From NCBI GenBank assembly GCA_905215475.1, contig CAJMPW010000001.1, positions 62,001-126,000 on the forward strand: a DNA stretch of 64,000 bases. The letters run 5' to 3'. Of this stretch, positions 57,543-64,000 are shown in pieces. The translations under genes and the position numbers were made by a program. Numbering within the stretch: position 1 is the stretch's first letter; every line of letters begins with the position of its first letter. The notes below the pieces were generated by a model. It did not search any database and was not told where the DNA came from. It worked only from the letters and a program-made list of their open reading frames with translations. This DNA is from CAG-103 sp905215475. GTDB lineage: Bacteria > Bacillota > Clostridia > Oscillospirales > Oscillospiraceae.

Positions 57543-58280
57543 ATGCAGTGTACCTACTGCGGACGAGACATTCCGGACGATGCGGTCTGGTGCCCCTACT
57601 GCGGGGCGGAACAGACACCGCCGGACGAGACCACGCCGCCGGACGGCTGGCAGGACGAAAACATCCCGGTCGGCGACTGGGATGACGAGGCAGATCCGCC
57701 GTCCGACAACACGTGGGCCGACGACCCGCCCGTGCCCGGGTGGGAGGATGATGCACCCTATGAGCCTGCGCAGGATGCGGACGCGCCGCGCAGCAAGGCG
57801 CTGCTCATTGCGATCTTCGCCGCGCTCGGCGTGTCGCTGATCGTGCTGCTCATCGCGCTCAACGTCAAGCCCAAGCCGAAAGATCCGGTCGCCGCCGTGA
57901 CGCCGGTCGTGACAGCCACGGCGCAGCCCTCCGCCGCGCCGACGCAGGCCCCGACCCCGACGCCGACGCCCACGCCGAAGCCGGCCTCCGGCAGCTATAT
58001 CCTGCCGGACAGCGCCACGCGCCGGCTCACGCAGGCAGATGTGGCAGACCTCACGTGGGAGCAGTGCTGCCTTGCGCGCAACGAGATCTACGCGCGCCAC
58101 GGCCGCATCTTCCAGACGCCGCAGATCGCGGCATATTTCGAGGCGCAGAGCTGGTATCACGGTACGGTGCCGGGTGCGTCGTTCGATAGCAATACGCTCT
58201 CGCCAATCGAGCACGCAAATATTGATTTCCTCGCCGGCTACGAAAACGCCACGTGGGGACATCCGTACATCTATTCCTGA
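57543..58280 (+). CDS. Zinc-ribbon - transmembrane - YARHG domain protein
   Basis: A 245-residue single-pass protein. A cytoplasmic zinc ribbon (MQCTYCGRDIPDDAVWCPYCG) leads through an acidic Pro/Asp linker to one membrane helix (LLIAIFAALGVSLIVLLIAL, about residues 88-107), a Thr/Pro stalk (PTPTPTPTPKP) and an outside YARHG domain with CLARNEIYARHGRIFQTPQIAAYFEAQSWY. YARHG domains are extracellular and linked to peptidoglycan. ATG 57543 has AGGTGAAG close upstream. Function unknown; the plan inside sensor-like ribbon, TM, outside module repeats that of two other proteins in the window. Confidence 0.88.
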   Translation: MQCTYCGRDIPDDAVWCPYCGAEQTPPDETTPPDGWQDENIPVGDWDDEADPPSDNTWADDPPVPGWEDDAPYEPAQDADAPRSKALLIAIFAALGVSLIVLLIALNVKPKPKDPVAAVTPVVTATAQPSAAPTQAPTPTPTPTPKPASGSYILPDSATRRLTQADVADLTWEQCCLARNEIYARHGRIFQTPQIAAYFEAQSWYHGTVPGASFDSNTLSPIEHANIDFLAGYENATWGHPYIYS

Positions 58281-58281
58281 G

Positions 58282-58319
58282 AAAAAAATCTCCGCAGCTT
58301 CTGCTGCGGAGATTTTTTT
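58282..58319. terminator. Bidirectional terminator between the YARHG gene and metK
   Basis: A 16-bp perfect stem AAAAAATCTCCGCAGC with its complement around loop TTCT; T7 on both sides. Confidence 0.9.
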
Positions 58320-58330
58320 CGGTGATTCGT

Positions 58331-59518
58331 TTATGCCTTGGCGATGGCTGCGCGCAGCGCGTCGACGCGGTCGGTGTCCTCCCAGCGGACGCCGAGCTCC
58401 TCGCGGCCCATGTGACCGTAGGCGGCGAGCTGGCGGTAGATCGGGCGGGACAGCTCGAGGTCGCGGATGATGGCCGTCGGGCGCAGGTCAAATACCTGCT
58501 GCACGGCCGCGGCGATCTGCGCGTCCGGCACGGTGCCCGTGCCCTGCGTGTCGACGAACACGCTCACGGGCTCGGCCACGCCGATGGCGTAGGCCAGCTG
58601 CACGAGGCAGCGCTTGGCGAGTCCGGCGGCGACGATGTTCTTGGCCACGTAGCGCGCGGCGTAGGCGGCGCTGCGGTCGACCTTCGTCGGGTCCTTGCCG
58701 GAGAATGCACCGCCGCCGTGCGGGGCGCTGCCGCCGTAGGTGTCGACGATGATCTTGCGGCCGGTCAGACCGGAGTCCGCCTGCGGGCCGCCGATGACAA
58801 AGCGGCCGGTGGGATTGATGAGGTAGCGGGTCTCGGCGTCGAGCAGCTCGGCCGGGATGGTCGGGCGGATGACGAGCTCGATCATGTCCGCGCGCAGCTT
58901 GGCCATGTCGACCTCCGGCGCGTGCTGCGTGCTGAGCACGACGGTGTGCACGCGCACGGGGCGGTTCTGCTCGTCGTACTCGACGGTGACCTGCGTCTTG
59001 CCGTCGGGACGCAGATAGTCCACAAGCTCCTGCTTGCGCACGGCGGTCAGGCGCTTGGCAAGCTTGTGCGCCAGCGAGATCGGCAGCGGCATGAGCTCCG
59101 GCGTCTCGTCGCAGGCGTAGCCGAACATCATGCCCTGATCGCCCGCACCGTTGTCGAGCGCGTCCTCGCCGGCCTGCTTGCTCTCGAGCGACTGGTCGAC
59201 GCCGAGGGCGATGTCGGCGCTCTGCTCGTCGATGTTCGTGATGACGGCGCAGGTCTCGCAGTCAAAGCCGTACTTGGCGCGGTCATAGCCGATCTCGCAC
59301 ACGGTCTGGCGCACGACCTTCGGAATGTCAACGTAGCACTCGGTCGTGATCTCGCCCATGACGTTCACGACGCCGGTCGTGACCGTACACTCGCAGGCGA
59401 CGCGGCCGTTCGGATCCTGTGCCAGGATCGCGTCGAGGATCGCGTCGGAGACCTGATCGCAGATCTTATCGGGATGTCCCTCAGTCACGGATTCGGATGT
59501 AAAAAGATGATGTGCCAT
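58331..59518 (-). CDS. metK: S-adenosylmethionine synthetase
   Basis: A 395-residue enzyme forming SAM from methionine and ATP. It begins HLFTSESVTEGHPDKICDQVSDA, contains GAGDQGMMFGYA and the phosphate loop GGGAFSGKDPTKVDRSAAY, all family signatures. Length is standard. Start at 59518 with GAGG 9 bp upstream. Expression is under a SAM-I riboswitch with a terminator in the leader, so SAM represses its own synthesis. Confidence 0.97.
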   Translation of the reverse strand: MAHHLFTSESVTEGHPDKICDQVSDAILDAILAQDPNGRVACECTVTTGVVNVMGEITTECYVDIPKVVRQTVCEIGYDRAKYGFDCETCAVITNIDEQSADIALGVDQSLESKQAGEDALDNGAGDQGMMFGYACDETPELMPLPISLAHKLAKRLTAVRKQELVDYLRPDGKTQVTVEYDEQNRPVRVHTVVLSTQHAPEVDMAKLRADMIELVIRPTIPAELLDAETRYLINPTGRFVIGGPQADSGLTGRKIIVDTYGGSAPHGGGAFSGKDPTKVDRSAAYAARYVAKNIVAAGLAKRCLVQLAYAIGVAEPVSVFVDTQGTGTVPDAQIAAAVQQVFDLRPTAIIRDLELSRPIYRQLAAYGHMGREELGVRWEDTDRVDALRAAIAKA

Positions 59519-59551
59519 TGTATTTTCCTCACTTTCTGATGTGCCGGGCAA

Positions 59552-59587
59552 AAGAAACAAGCGCCCCGACAGCCGACGGAGCGCTTG
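59552..59587 (-). terminator. Riboswitch-controlled terminator of metK
   Basis: Stem CAAGCGCTCCG / CGGGGCGCTTG (one G-T pair) with an 8-nt loop and TTTCTTTTG on the minus strand, between the aptamer and the metK start: the expression platform. Confidence 0.85.
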
Positions 59588-59602
59588 GAAAAGGCGAAGA
59601 TC

Positions 59603-59698
59603 CTCATCTTTCGATTTGCACCGCCGGATTTGGCACCTTGCAGAAATCTGCAGGTTGTCGGGCTTCACAGGGCCGGTCCCTCCGCCACTCTTGATAAG
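59603..59698 (-). promoter_or_regulatory. SAM-I riboswitch aptamer (S box)
   Basis: The minus-strand leader begins CTTATCAAGAGTGGCGGAGG, continues with GGACCGGCCCTGTGAAGCCC and GACAACC, and later AAGGTGCCAAATCC, the S-box consensus. The P1 stem pairs CTTATC with GATGAG at the two ends. It lies 85 bp upstream of metK. Confidence 0.95.
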
Positions 59699-59718
59699 GC
59701 TGTTGAATTGTGAGATAC

Positions 59719-59746
59719 ATTATACGCGCTTTTGCGCGCTTGTCAA
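59719..59746 (-). promoter_or_regulatory. Promoter of metK
   Basis: TTGACA (59741-59746) and TATAAT (59719-59724) on the minus strand with a 16-bp spacer; both boxes are perfect. Confidence 0.9.
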
Positions 59747-59756
59747 GTCTGTTTCG

Positions 59757-61967
59757 TCAGTTATTTTTGAGCCAGTTCCACAGCCGCCGCCACCACGGCA
59801 GCTTTTTCTGCGGCTCAGATGCGGCGGAGGCTGCGGGCTTTTGCACGGTGCGCCCGGCGAAATACGTGTGCAGATATGTCTGGCTCACGAATGCCTCGCC
59901 CGTCGGTTCCGGGCGCAGATACGAGCCGTCCGGCTGCATGATCCACGCCTGCCGGTTGTCGCGGCGCATGGCACTGAGCACCTCAAGCACCTCCGCGCGC
60001 GCCTCGGGATCGGTCACGGCGGCAAACGCCTCGATCCGGCGCACGGTGTTTCGCTCGAGCAGGTCGCCCGAACCGATGAACACGCTCTGCGTATCCCCGC
60101 GGCCGAAGACAAAAATGCGCTCGTGCTCGAGATACCGCCCGATGATGCTGCGCACCGAGATGTGCTCCGTGCGCCCGGGCACGCCCGGCCGCAGGCAGCA
60201 GATGCCGCGCACGAACAGCTCCACCTCCGTGCCCGCCGCGCTTGCGCGCACGAGCTGCGCCATAATGTCCGCGTCGTTCATGGCGTTGACCTTGATGCCG
60301 ATGTAGCCCGCCGCACCGAGCCGGATCTGCGACTCGATGTGCGCCATGAGCTGCGGCTTGTAGCCCTCCGGCGCGAGCCAGAGCGATTCCGTCTCGCCGA
60401 CGGTCTCGCCGCGCGCGAGCCGGTCAAACGTCCTGGCCGCGTCGCGCCCGATGGCCGGATCACTCGTCAGGAGCATGAGGTCGGTGTATTGCTCGGCGGT
60501 CTTTTCGTTGTAGTTGCCGGTGCCGACCTGCGTGTAGTAGCAGATGCCGCCGGGGCAGCGCCGCGTGATGAGGCAGAGCTTCGTGTGCACCTTGTACTGC
60601 GTCAGACCGTAGAGAATGTCGCACCCGGCGTCCTCAAGCATACGCGAGTAGTCGATGTTGCTCTGCTCGTCAAAGCGGGCGCGCAGCTCAAGCAGGCACT
60701 GCACCTGCTTGCCGTGCTCGGCGGCATAGGCCAGCGCCGCCGCGATGCGGCTGCTGCCGGCGAGCCGGTAGAGCGTGATCTTGATCGACACGACGTCCGG
60801 GTCGTCCGCCGCCTCATACAGCAGATCCACAAACGGGTTTACGCTCTGATACGGCAGCGCGAGCAGCAGGTCGTGCCGCGCGAGATAGGCGAAGTACTCA
60901 CTCTTTTGCAGCGCCACGTTTTTGGCAGGTGTCACCTCCGGACACGTCAGCCCCGTGAGGACGAATTCCCCCGGCATCGTGAGCACGAACGACAGATCCG
61001 CCGGTGCGCTCGTGCAAAACAGCTGCCGCTTCGGCAGTCCGAGCAGCGTGCGCGCCGTCTCGCGCATCTCGTCGGTGACCTTGCCCTGCAGCTGCGCGCG
61101 CACCGGCTCGAGCCGTCTCCGGCGGCGCAGCAGGCGCTCCATCGCGGCGCGCAGGTCCGCATCGCAGCCGTCCATGATGTCGCGCACGGAGATGTCGGCG
61201 CTGCGCGTCACGCGCAATATGGCCGTCTCACGCACGCGCCGCTCACCAAAGACCAGCGGTGCAAAATGCGCCACCAGCGGTGCGGTGAGCGCAAGTTTCT
61301 GCACCCCGTCGATCGTCAGGCGGAAAAACTTCGGCAGCTGCGTCGTCGGGATCAGTCCCGCGCCGCCGCGCTTGCCTGCAAAGCGCACGAGTACGTATTG
61401 CTCGCGGTTGCGCAAAAACGGCAGCGGGTGCTCCGCGTCGAGCACCTGTGGGCTCAGCAGCGGGCGCAGCGCGTCAAAGCGCCGCCGCAGCAGCACCTCG
61501 TCCGCCTCGTCGAGCCGGTCGAAGTCGAGGATCTCGACGCGCTGCTTTGCCAGCGCCGCCGTCACCTTGCGCCAGAGCGACTCAAAGTCCTTTTGCTGCC
61601 GCGCCGTTTCCGCGTAGATCGCGCGCAGCTGCTCACGCGGCGTGAGCCCCGTGATGGTCTCCGTGTGCCACGGCTGCAGCAGCGCCCGGTCGAGCAGACC
61701 GCCGACGCGCACCATATAAAATTCATCCAGATTCGAGCAGTAGATCGACAGAAACTTCAGCCGCTCATAGACCGGCAGCGTCTCGTCGGCCGCCTCCGCC
61801 AGCACGCGGCGGTTGAATTGCAGCCAGCTCAGCTCGCGGTTGACAAAGAGGTCTGCATAGGCGGGATCAGGCTGCCGGTCGGAAAACAGCGCGCGGTTGT
61901 CGCTCTGCGCGGCCATCTGGCGCAGCGCCTGCGCGCCCGGCAGCTCTGTGTCATGTTTGCGGGGCAT
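59757..61967 (-). CDS. ppk1: Polyphosphate kinase 1
   Basis: A 736-residue Ppk1 making polyphosphate from ATP. The N-terminal region has NRELSWLQFNRRVLAEA and SNLDEFYMVRVGGL; the catalytic half has YQSVNPFVDLLYEAADDPDV, the autophosphorylated His in YKVHTKLCLITRR, VGTGNYNEKTA and YLEHERIFVFGRG with the second His. The ATG at 61967 is supported by AAGGAGG 7 bp upstream. Alone in its transcription unit; no ppx gene nearby. Confidence 0.95.
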   Translation of the reverse strand: MPRKHDTELPGAQALRQMAAQSDNRALFSDRQPDPAYADLFVNRELSWLQFNRRVLAEAADETLPVYERLKFLSIYCSNLDEFYMVRVGGLLDRALLQPWHTETITGLTPREQLRAIYAETARQQKDFESLWRKVTAALAKQRVEILDFDRLDEADEVLLRRRFDALRPLLSPQVLDAEHPLPFLRNREQYVLVRFAGKRGGAGLIPTTQLPKFFRLTIDGVQKLALTAPLVAHFAPLVFGERRVRETAILRVTRSADISVRDIMDGCDADLRAAMERLLRRRRRLEPVRAQLQGKVTDEMRETARTLLGLPKRQLFCTSAPADLSFVLTMPGEFVLTGLTCPEVTPAKNVALQKSEYFAYLARHDLLLALPYQSVNPFVDLLYEAADDPDVVSIKITLYRLAGSSRIAAALAYAAEHGKQVQCLLELRARFDEQSNIDYSRMLEDAGCDILYGLTQYKVHTKLCLITRRCPGGICYYTQVGTGNYNEKTAEQYTDLMLLTSDPAIGRDAARTFDRLARGETVGETESLWLAPEGYKPQLMAHIESQIRLGAAGYIGIKVNAMNDADIMAQLVRASAAGTEVELFVRGICCLRPGVPGRTEHISVRSIIGRYLEHERIFVFGRGDTQSVFIGSGDLLERNTVRRIEAFAAVTDPEARAEVLEVLSAMRRDNRQAWIMQPDGSYLRPEPTGEAFVSQTYLHTYFAGRTVQKPAASAASEPQKKLPWWRRLWNWLKNN

Positions 61968-62009
61968 ACGGTCGCCTCCTTGGGTGGGCAATTTCATGCA
62001 TATCATATC

Positions 62010-62038
62010 ATTATACCCGAACGGACGATGCTTGGCAA
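62010..62038 (-). promoter_or_regulatory. Promoter of ppk1
   Basis: TTGCCA (62033-62038) and TATAAT (62010-62015) on the minus strand, spacer 17 bp. Confidence 0.8.
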
Positions 62039-62131
62039 TCCCCGCGCGGCAGACCGAAAACGCTGCGAAAGTGCGCCGGGCGTTTGCCCGCATCCGAGCG
62101 GGGCATAGGTGCGCGGCATTGTGCAAAAAGG

Positions 62132-62160
62132 TTGCAAAATCGGAGCGGGACTGCTATAAT
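62132..62160 (+). promoter_or_regulatory. Promoter of hypB
   Basis: TTGCAA (62132-62137) and TATAAT (62155-62160), spacer 17 bp, 42 bp before the ATG. Confidence 0.8.
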
Positions 62161-62202
62161 TTTGGCATAGAAAACCCATAGGAATTTCTGGAGGTAATAT
62201 AC

Positions 62203-62871
62203 ATGGATTCGTTCCGCGTGCTCGAAATCAAAAAGAGCGTTTTTGAAAACAACGACCGGGAGGCCGACCTGCTGCGCGAAGAGCTCAAGCAGAAGCACAC
62301 CTTCCTGCTCAACCTCATGTCCTCGCCCGGCAGCGGCAAGACCACGACCCTCATGGCGACCATCAACGCCCTGAAGGACGATCTGCGCATCGGCGTCATG
62401 GAGGCTGACATCGACTCGGACGTCGATGCGGCGACCATCTCCACCAGCGGCGCAAAGGTCATCCAGCTGCACACCGGCGGTATGTGTCATCTCGATGCGG
62501 GCATGACGCGTCAGGGTCTCGAGGGGCTCGGCACGGAAAACATCGACCTTGCCATCCTCGAAAACGTCGGCAACCTTGTCTGCCCGGCGGAGTTTGACAC
62601 CGGCGCCGTGAAAAACGCCATGATCCTCTCCGTGCCGGAGGGCGACGACAAGCCGCTGAAGTACCCGCTCATGTTCTCGATCTGCGACGTGCTGCTCGTC
62701 AACAAGATCGACGTTGCGCCGTACTTCAACTTCAGCCTTGAAAAGTGCATCGAGCGCGTCAAGAAGCTCAACCCGAACATTCAGGTGTTCCCGATCTCCG
62801 CGCTCAAGGGCGAGGGTATCGAGCCGTGGACCAACTGGCTGCGCGAGCAGACGAAGGCTTGGAACGCATAA
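62203..62871 (+). CDS. hypB: Hydrogenase nickel incorporation GTPase HypB
   Basis: A 222-residue SIMIBI-class GTPase that loads nickel into NiFe hydrogenase (or urease-like) precursors. Visible motifs: Walker A LMSSPGSGKTT, EADIDSDVDAATI, the metal-site segment LHTGGMCHLDAGM, ENVGNLVCPAEFD and the guanine motif LLVNKIDV. The N-terminal His-rich nickel store of other HypB proteins is absent. GGAGGT precedes the ATG. No hypA, hypC-F or hydrogenase genes lie in the window, so it is an orphan here. Confidence 0.94.
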   Translation: MDSFRVLEIKKSVFENNDREADLLREELKQKHTFLLNLMSSPGSGKTTTLMATINALKDDLRIGVMEADIDSDVDAATISTSGAKVIQLHTGGMCHLDAGMTRQGLEGLGTENIDLAILENVGNLVCPAEFDTGAVKNAMILSVPEGDDKPLKYPLMFSICDVLLVNKIDVAPYFNFSLEKCIERVKKLNPNIQVFPISALKGEGIEPWTNWLREQTKAWNA

Positions 62872-62887
62872 ATATCCGAGATACGAA

Positions 62888-62925
62888 CAGGGACGCTCCC
62901 ACGGGAGCGTCCCTGCTTTTCGTTT
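62888..62925 (+). terminator. Terminator of hypB
   Basis: A 12-bp perfect stem CAGGGACGCTCC / GGAGCGTCCCTG with a 4-nt loop, then CTTTTCGTTTTTC. Confidence 0.85.
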
Positions 62926-62931
62926 TTCGGT

Positions 62932-63807
62932 TCACGGGTGCTTTTGCGCCCAGGTGCGCACGAAGGCGGCAAAGGTGCGCACGAGCGGCTTGTCCTCCGA
63001 TTCCGGCGGGATGGCCATGGCGATCGTGCGCTGCGCCGGTGGGTCGAGCGGGCGCACGACGACGTTGTGGTTATCCGAACGCAGCACGAGCTCGTGCGCG
63101 ATGCAGATGCCCAGCCCGCTCTCGACCATGGAGATCATGGCATAGTCGTCCGCCGTCTGAAAGCGGATGTCGGGGCGCACGTGCGCGGCGTCGAGCACGC
63201 GCAGCGCGTCGCGGTTCGTGCTGTCGACAAGGCTTACGACCGGCTCTGTGCCGAAGGCCGCGATCGGCACGGCGTCCTGCGCTGCGAGCGGATGCCCCGC
63301 CGGCAGCACGGCCAGCAGCCGGTCGCTGCACACGGGCACGATCTCGCCCGGCAGCTCGCTCGGCAGCGACACGAAGCCCATGTCCACCGTGCCGCTGCGC
63401 ACATAGGCGTCGACCTCGGCATACGCCCCGTCGAACAGGCGAAAGCGCGCCTCCGGGTGCTGCGCCTGAAACTCCTTGATCATCGGCGGCAGCCAGTTGA
63501 CCGCGACGCTCTTGAACGTTGCGATGCGGATCGTGCCGCCGGTGCGCTCACGCACCTCCTGAATGCGGTGCTGCAGGTGCGCGTCCGCTGCGCAGACCTG
63601 CTCCACGGCCGGCAGCAGCGCCTTGCCCGCCGGCGTCAGATGCACGCCGCCGCGGTTGCGCACCAGCAGCGGAAAGCCGCAGTCGCGCTCGAGTCCTGCC
63701 AGCAGCTGCGTCAGCGCCGACTGGGACACGCCCAGCTCCCGCGCCGCCGCCGACACGCTCGCGCACGCGACCGTTTTCAGAAATGCCTCGTATTGCCGCA
63801 GTGTCAC
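62932..63807 (-). CDS. LysR-family transcriptional regulator
   Basis: A 291-residue LysR regulator with a normal helix-turn-helix (QYEAFLKTVACASVSAAARELGVSQSALTQLLAGLERDCGFPLLVR) and effector domain (GGTIRIATFKSVAVNWLPPMIKEF). GTG 63807 is chosen because AGGGAGG is 8 bp upstream; a GTG 9 bp earlier would be too close to it. A perfect inverted repeat overlaps the transcription start. The gene diverges from a plus-strand promoter at 63953 that drives a gene beyond the window, its likely target. Confidence 0.9.
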   Translation of the reverse strand: MTLRQYEAFLKTVACASVSAAARELGVSQSALTQLLAGLERDCGFPLLVRNRGGVHLTPAGKALLPAVEQVCAADAHLQHRIQEVRERTGGTIRIATFKSVAVNWLPPMIKEFQAQHPEARFRLFDGAYAEVDAYVRSGTVDMGFVSLPSELPGEIVPVCSDRLLAVLPAGHPLAAQDAVPIAAFGTEPVVSLVDSTNRDALRVLDAAHVRPDIRFQTADDYAMISMVESGLGICIAHELVLRSDNHNVVVRPLDPPAQRTIAMAIPPESEDKPLVRTFAAFVRTWAQKHP

Positions 63808-63843
63808 ACACGGCACCTCCCTGTCCGGATTTTTCTCGTTAAA

Positions 63844-63858
63844 ATAAGATTATCTTAT
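63844..63858. promoter_or_regulatory. Palindromic operator at the lysR start site
   Basis: ATAAGAT and ATCTTAT around a single T, directly after the minus-strand -10 box. Probable autoregulatory LysR site. Confidence 0.5.
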
Positions 63859-63886
63859 ATTATACGCGCCGACATCAAAAAGTCAA
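63859..63886 (-). promoter_or_regulatory. Promoter of the LysR gene at 63807
   Basis: TTGACT (63881-63886) and TATAAT (63859-63864) on the minus strand, 16-bp spacer. Confidence 0.8.
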
Positions 63887-63952
63887 GCACAGAAAAAACC
63901 CTTGACGCGGAAAGAAAAATCTCGAATACCGTCTGAAAAACGAAAGTAATTG

Positions 63953-63981
63953 TTGACACGGCGGCGAATATGGCGTATCAT
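63953..63981 (+). promoter_or_regulatory. Promoter of a gene beyond the right edge
   Basis: TTGACA (63953-63958) and TATCAT (63976-63981), spacer 17 bp, divergent from the LysR gene. Confidence 0.75.
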
Positions 63982-64000
63982 ACATCCATATTGTTCCGCC

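Noticed and set aside
1..64000. tRNA, rRNA, insertion sequences, prophage or CRISPR arrays.
   Set aside because: I looked for tRNA T-arm patterns, transposase motifs and short regular repeats in the gaps and saw none.

Overview
The window reads as a chromosomal segment of a high-GC, endospore-forming anaerobic clostridium, most likely from the Oscillospiraceae/Ruminococcaceae. The evidence is sporulation genes (spoIIR, spoIIP, a BofC-like gene, a SleB-type hydrolase), oxygen-independent HemZ, reverse rubrerythrin plus rubredoxin under a PerR-like regulator, NfnAB, 2-hydroxyacyl-CoA dehydratase-type subunits, and clostridial sigma-70 promoters in short AT-rich gaps. Almost all of it is housekeeping DNA. 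I see no transposase, prophage, CRISPR array, tRNA or rRNA.

Layout. 1-1044: end of a DMT transporter gene and a ComEC-like metallo-beta-lactamase. 1223-8153: the F-type ATP synthase operon on the minus strand (atpI-B-E-F-[b'-delta-alpha]-G-D-C); a second b subunit, the delta C-terminal domain and alpha form one 748-residue polypeptide. 8446-11260: apgM, ispE, spoIIR. 11315-18341 (minus): nucleoside kinase, hemZ, membrane protein, pyruvate carboxylase. 18581-21733: thiN, a PHP phosphoesterase and a TIR-TM-LRR protein. 22003-24401: LysR regulator and two small membrane proteins. 24697-27467 (minus): two 2-hydroxyacyl-CoA dehydratase family subunits. 27643-31536: small proteins, an ABC exporter (minus), a VanY-type peptidase, a candidate 24-codon mini-gene and a cupin. 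31627-39475 (minus): nfnB/nfnA, phosphoketolase, two flavoproteins. 39623-42544: MarR, HdeD-like, LUD, PAP2. 42626-44341: a pseudokinase-TM-C-type-lectin protein. 44395-48201: zinc-ribbon TM2 protein, oxidative-stress operon, CBS protein, spoIIP, TSCPD protein. 48593-53257: SleB hydrolase, two small-RNA candidates, rsmG, ltaE, 6S RNA, DUF1292 and BofC-like proteins. 53454-58280: class A PBP, small protein, SH3b-NlpC/P60 hydrolase, zinc-ribbon YARHG protein. 58331-63807: metK with SAM-I riboswitch, ppk1, hypB, LysR.

Functional picture: anaerobic central metabolism (pyruvate carboxylation, phosphoketolase, phosphoglycerate mutase, transhydrogenation by NfnAB) coupled to an ATP synthase whose c subunit carries a sodium-type ligand set; cell-envelope and spore biology (PBP, NlpC/P60, VanY, PAP2, SleB, SpoIIP, SpoIIR); and oxygen defence (PerR-revRbr-rubredoxin).

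Most unusual elements: the b'-delta-alpha ATP synthase fusion; two single-pass proteins with a eukaryote-like signalling domain in the cytoplasm and a recognition domain outside (TIR-LRR and pseudokinase-C-type lectin); a two-copy structured intergenic repeat with compensatory stem changes; and promoter-plus-terminator units without a normal gene at 30885-31070 and 49697-50052.
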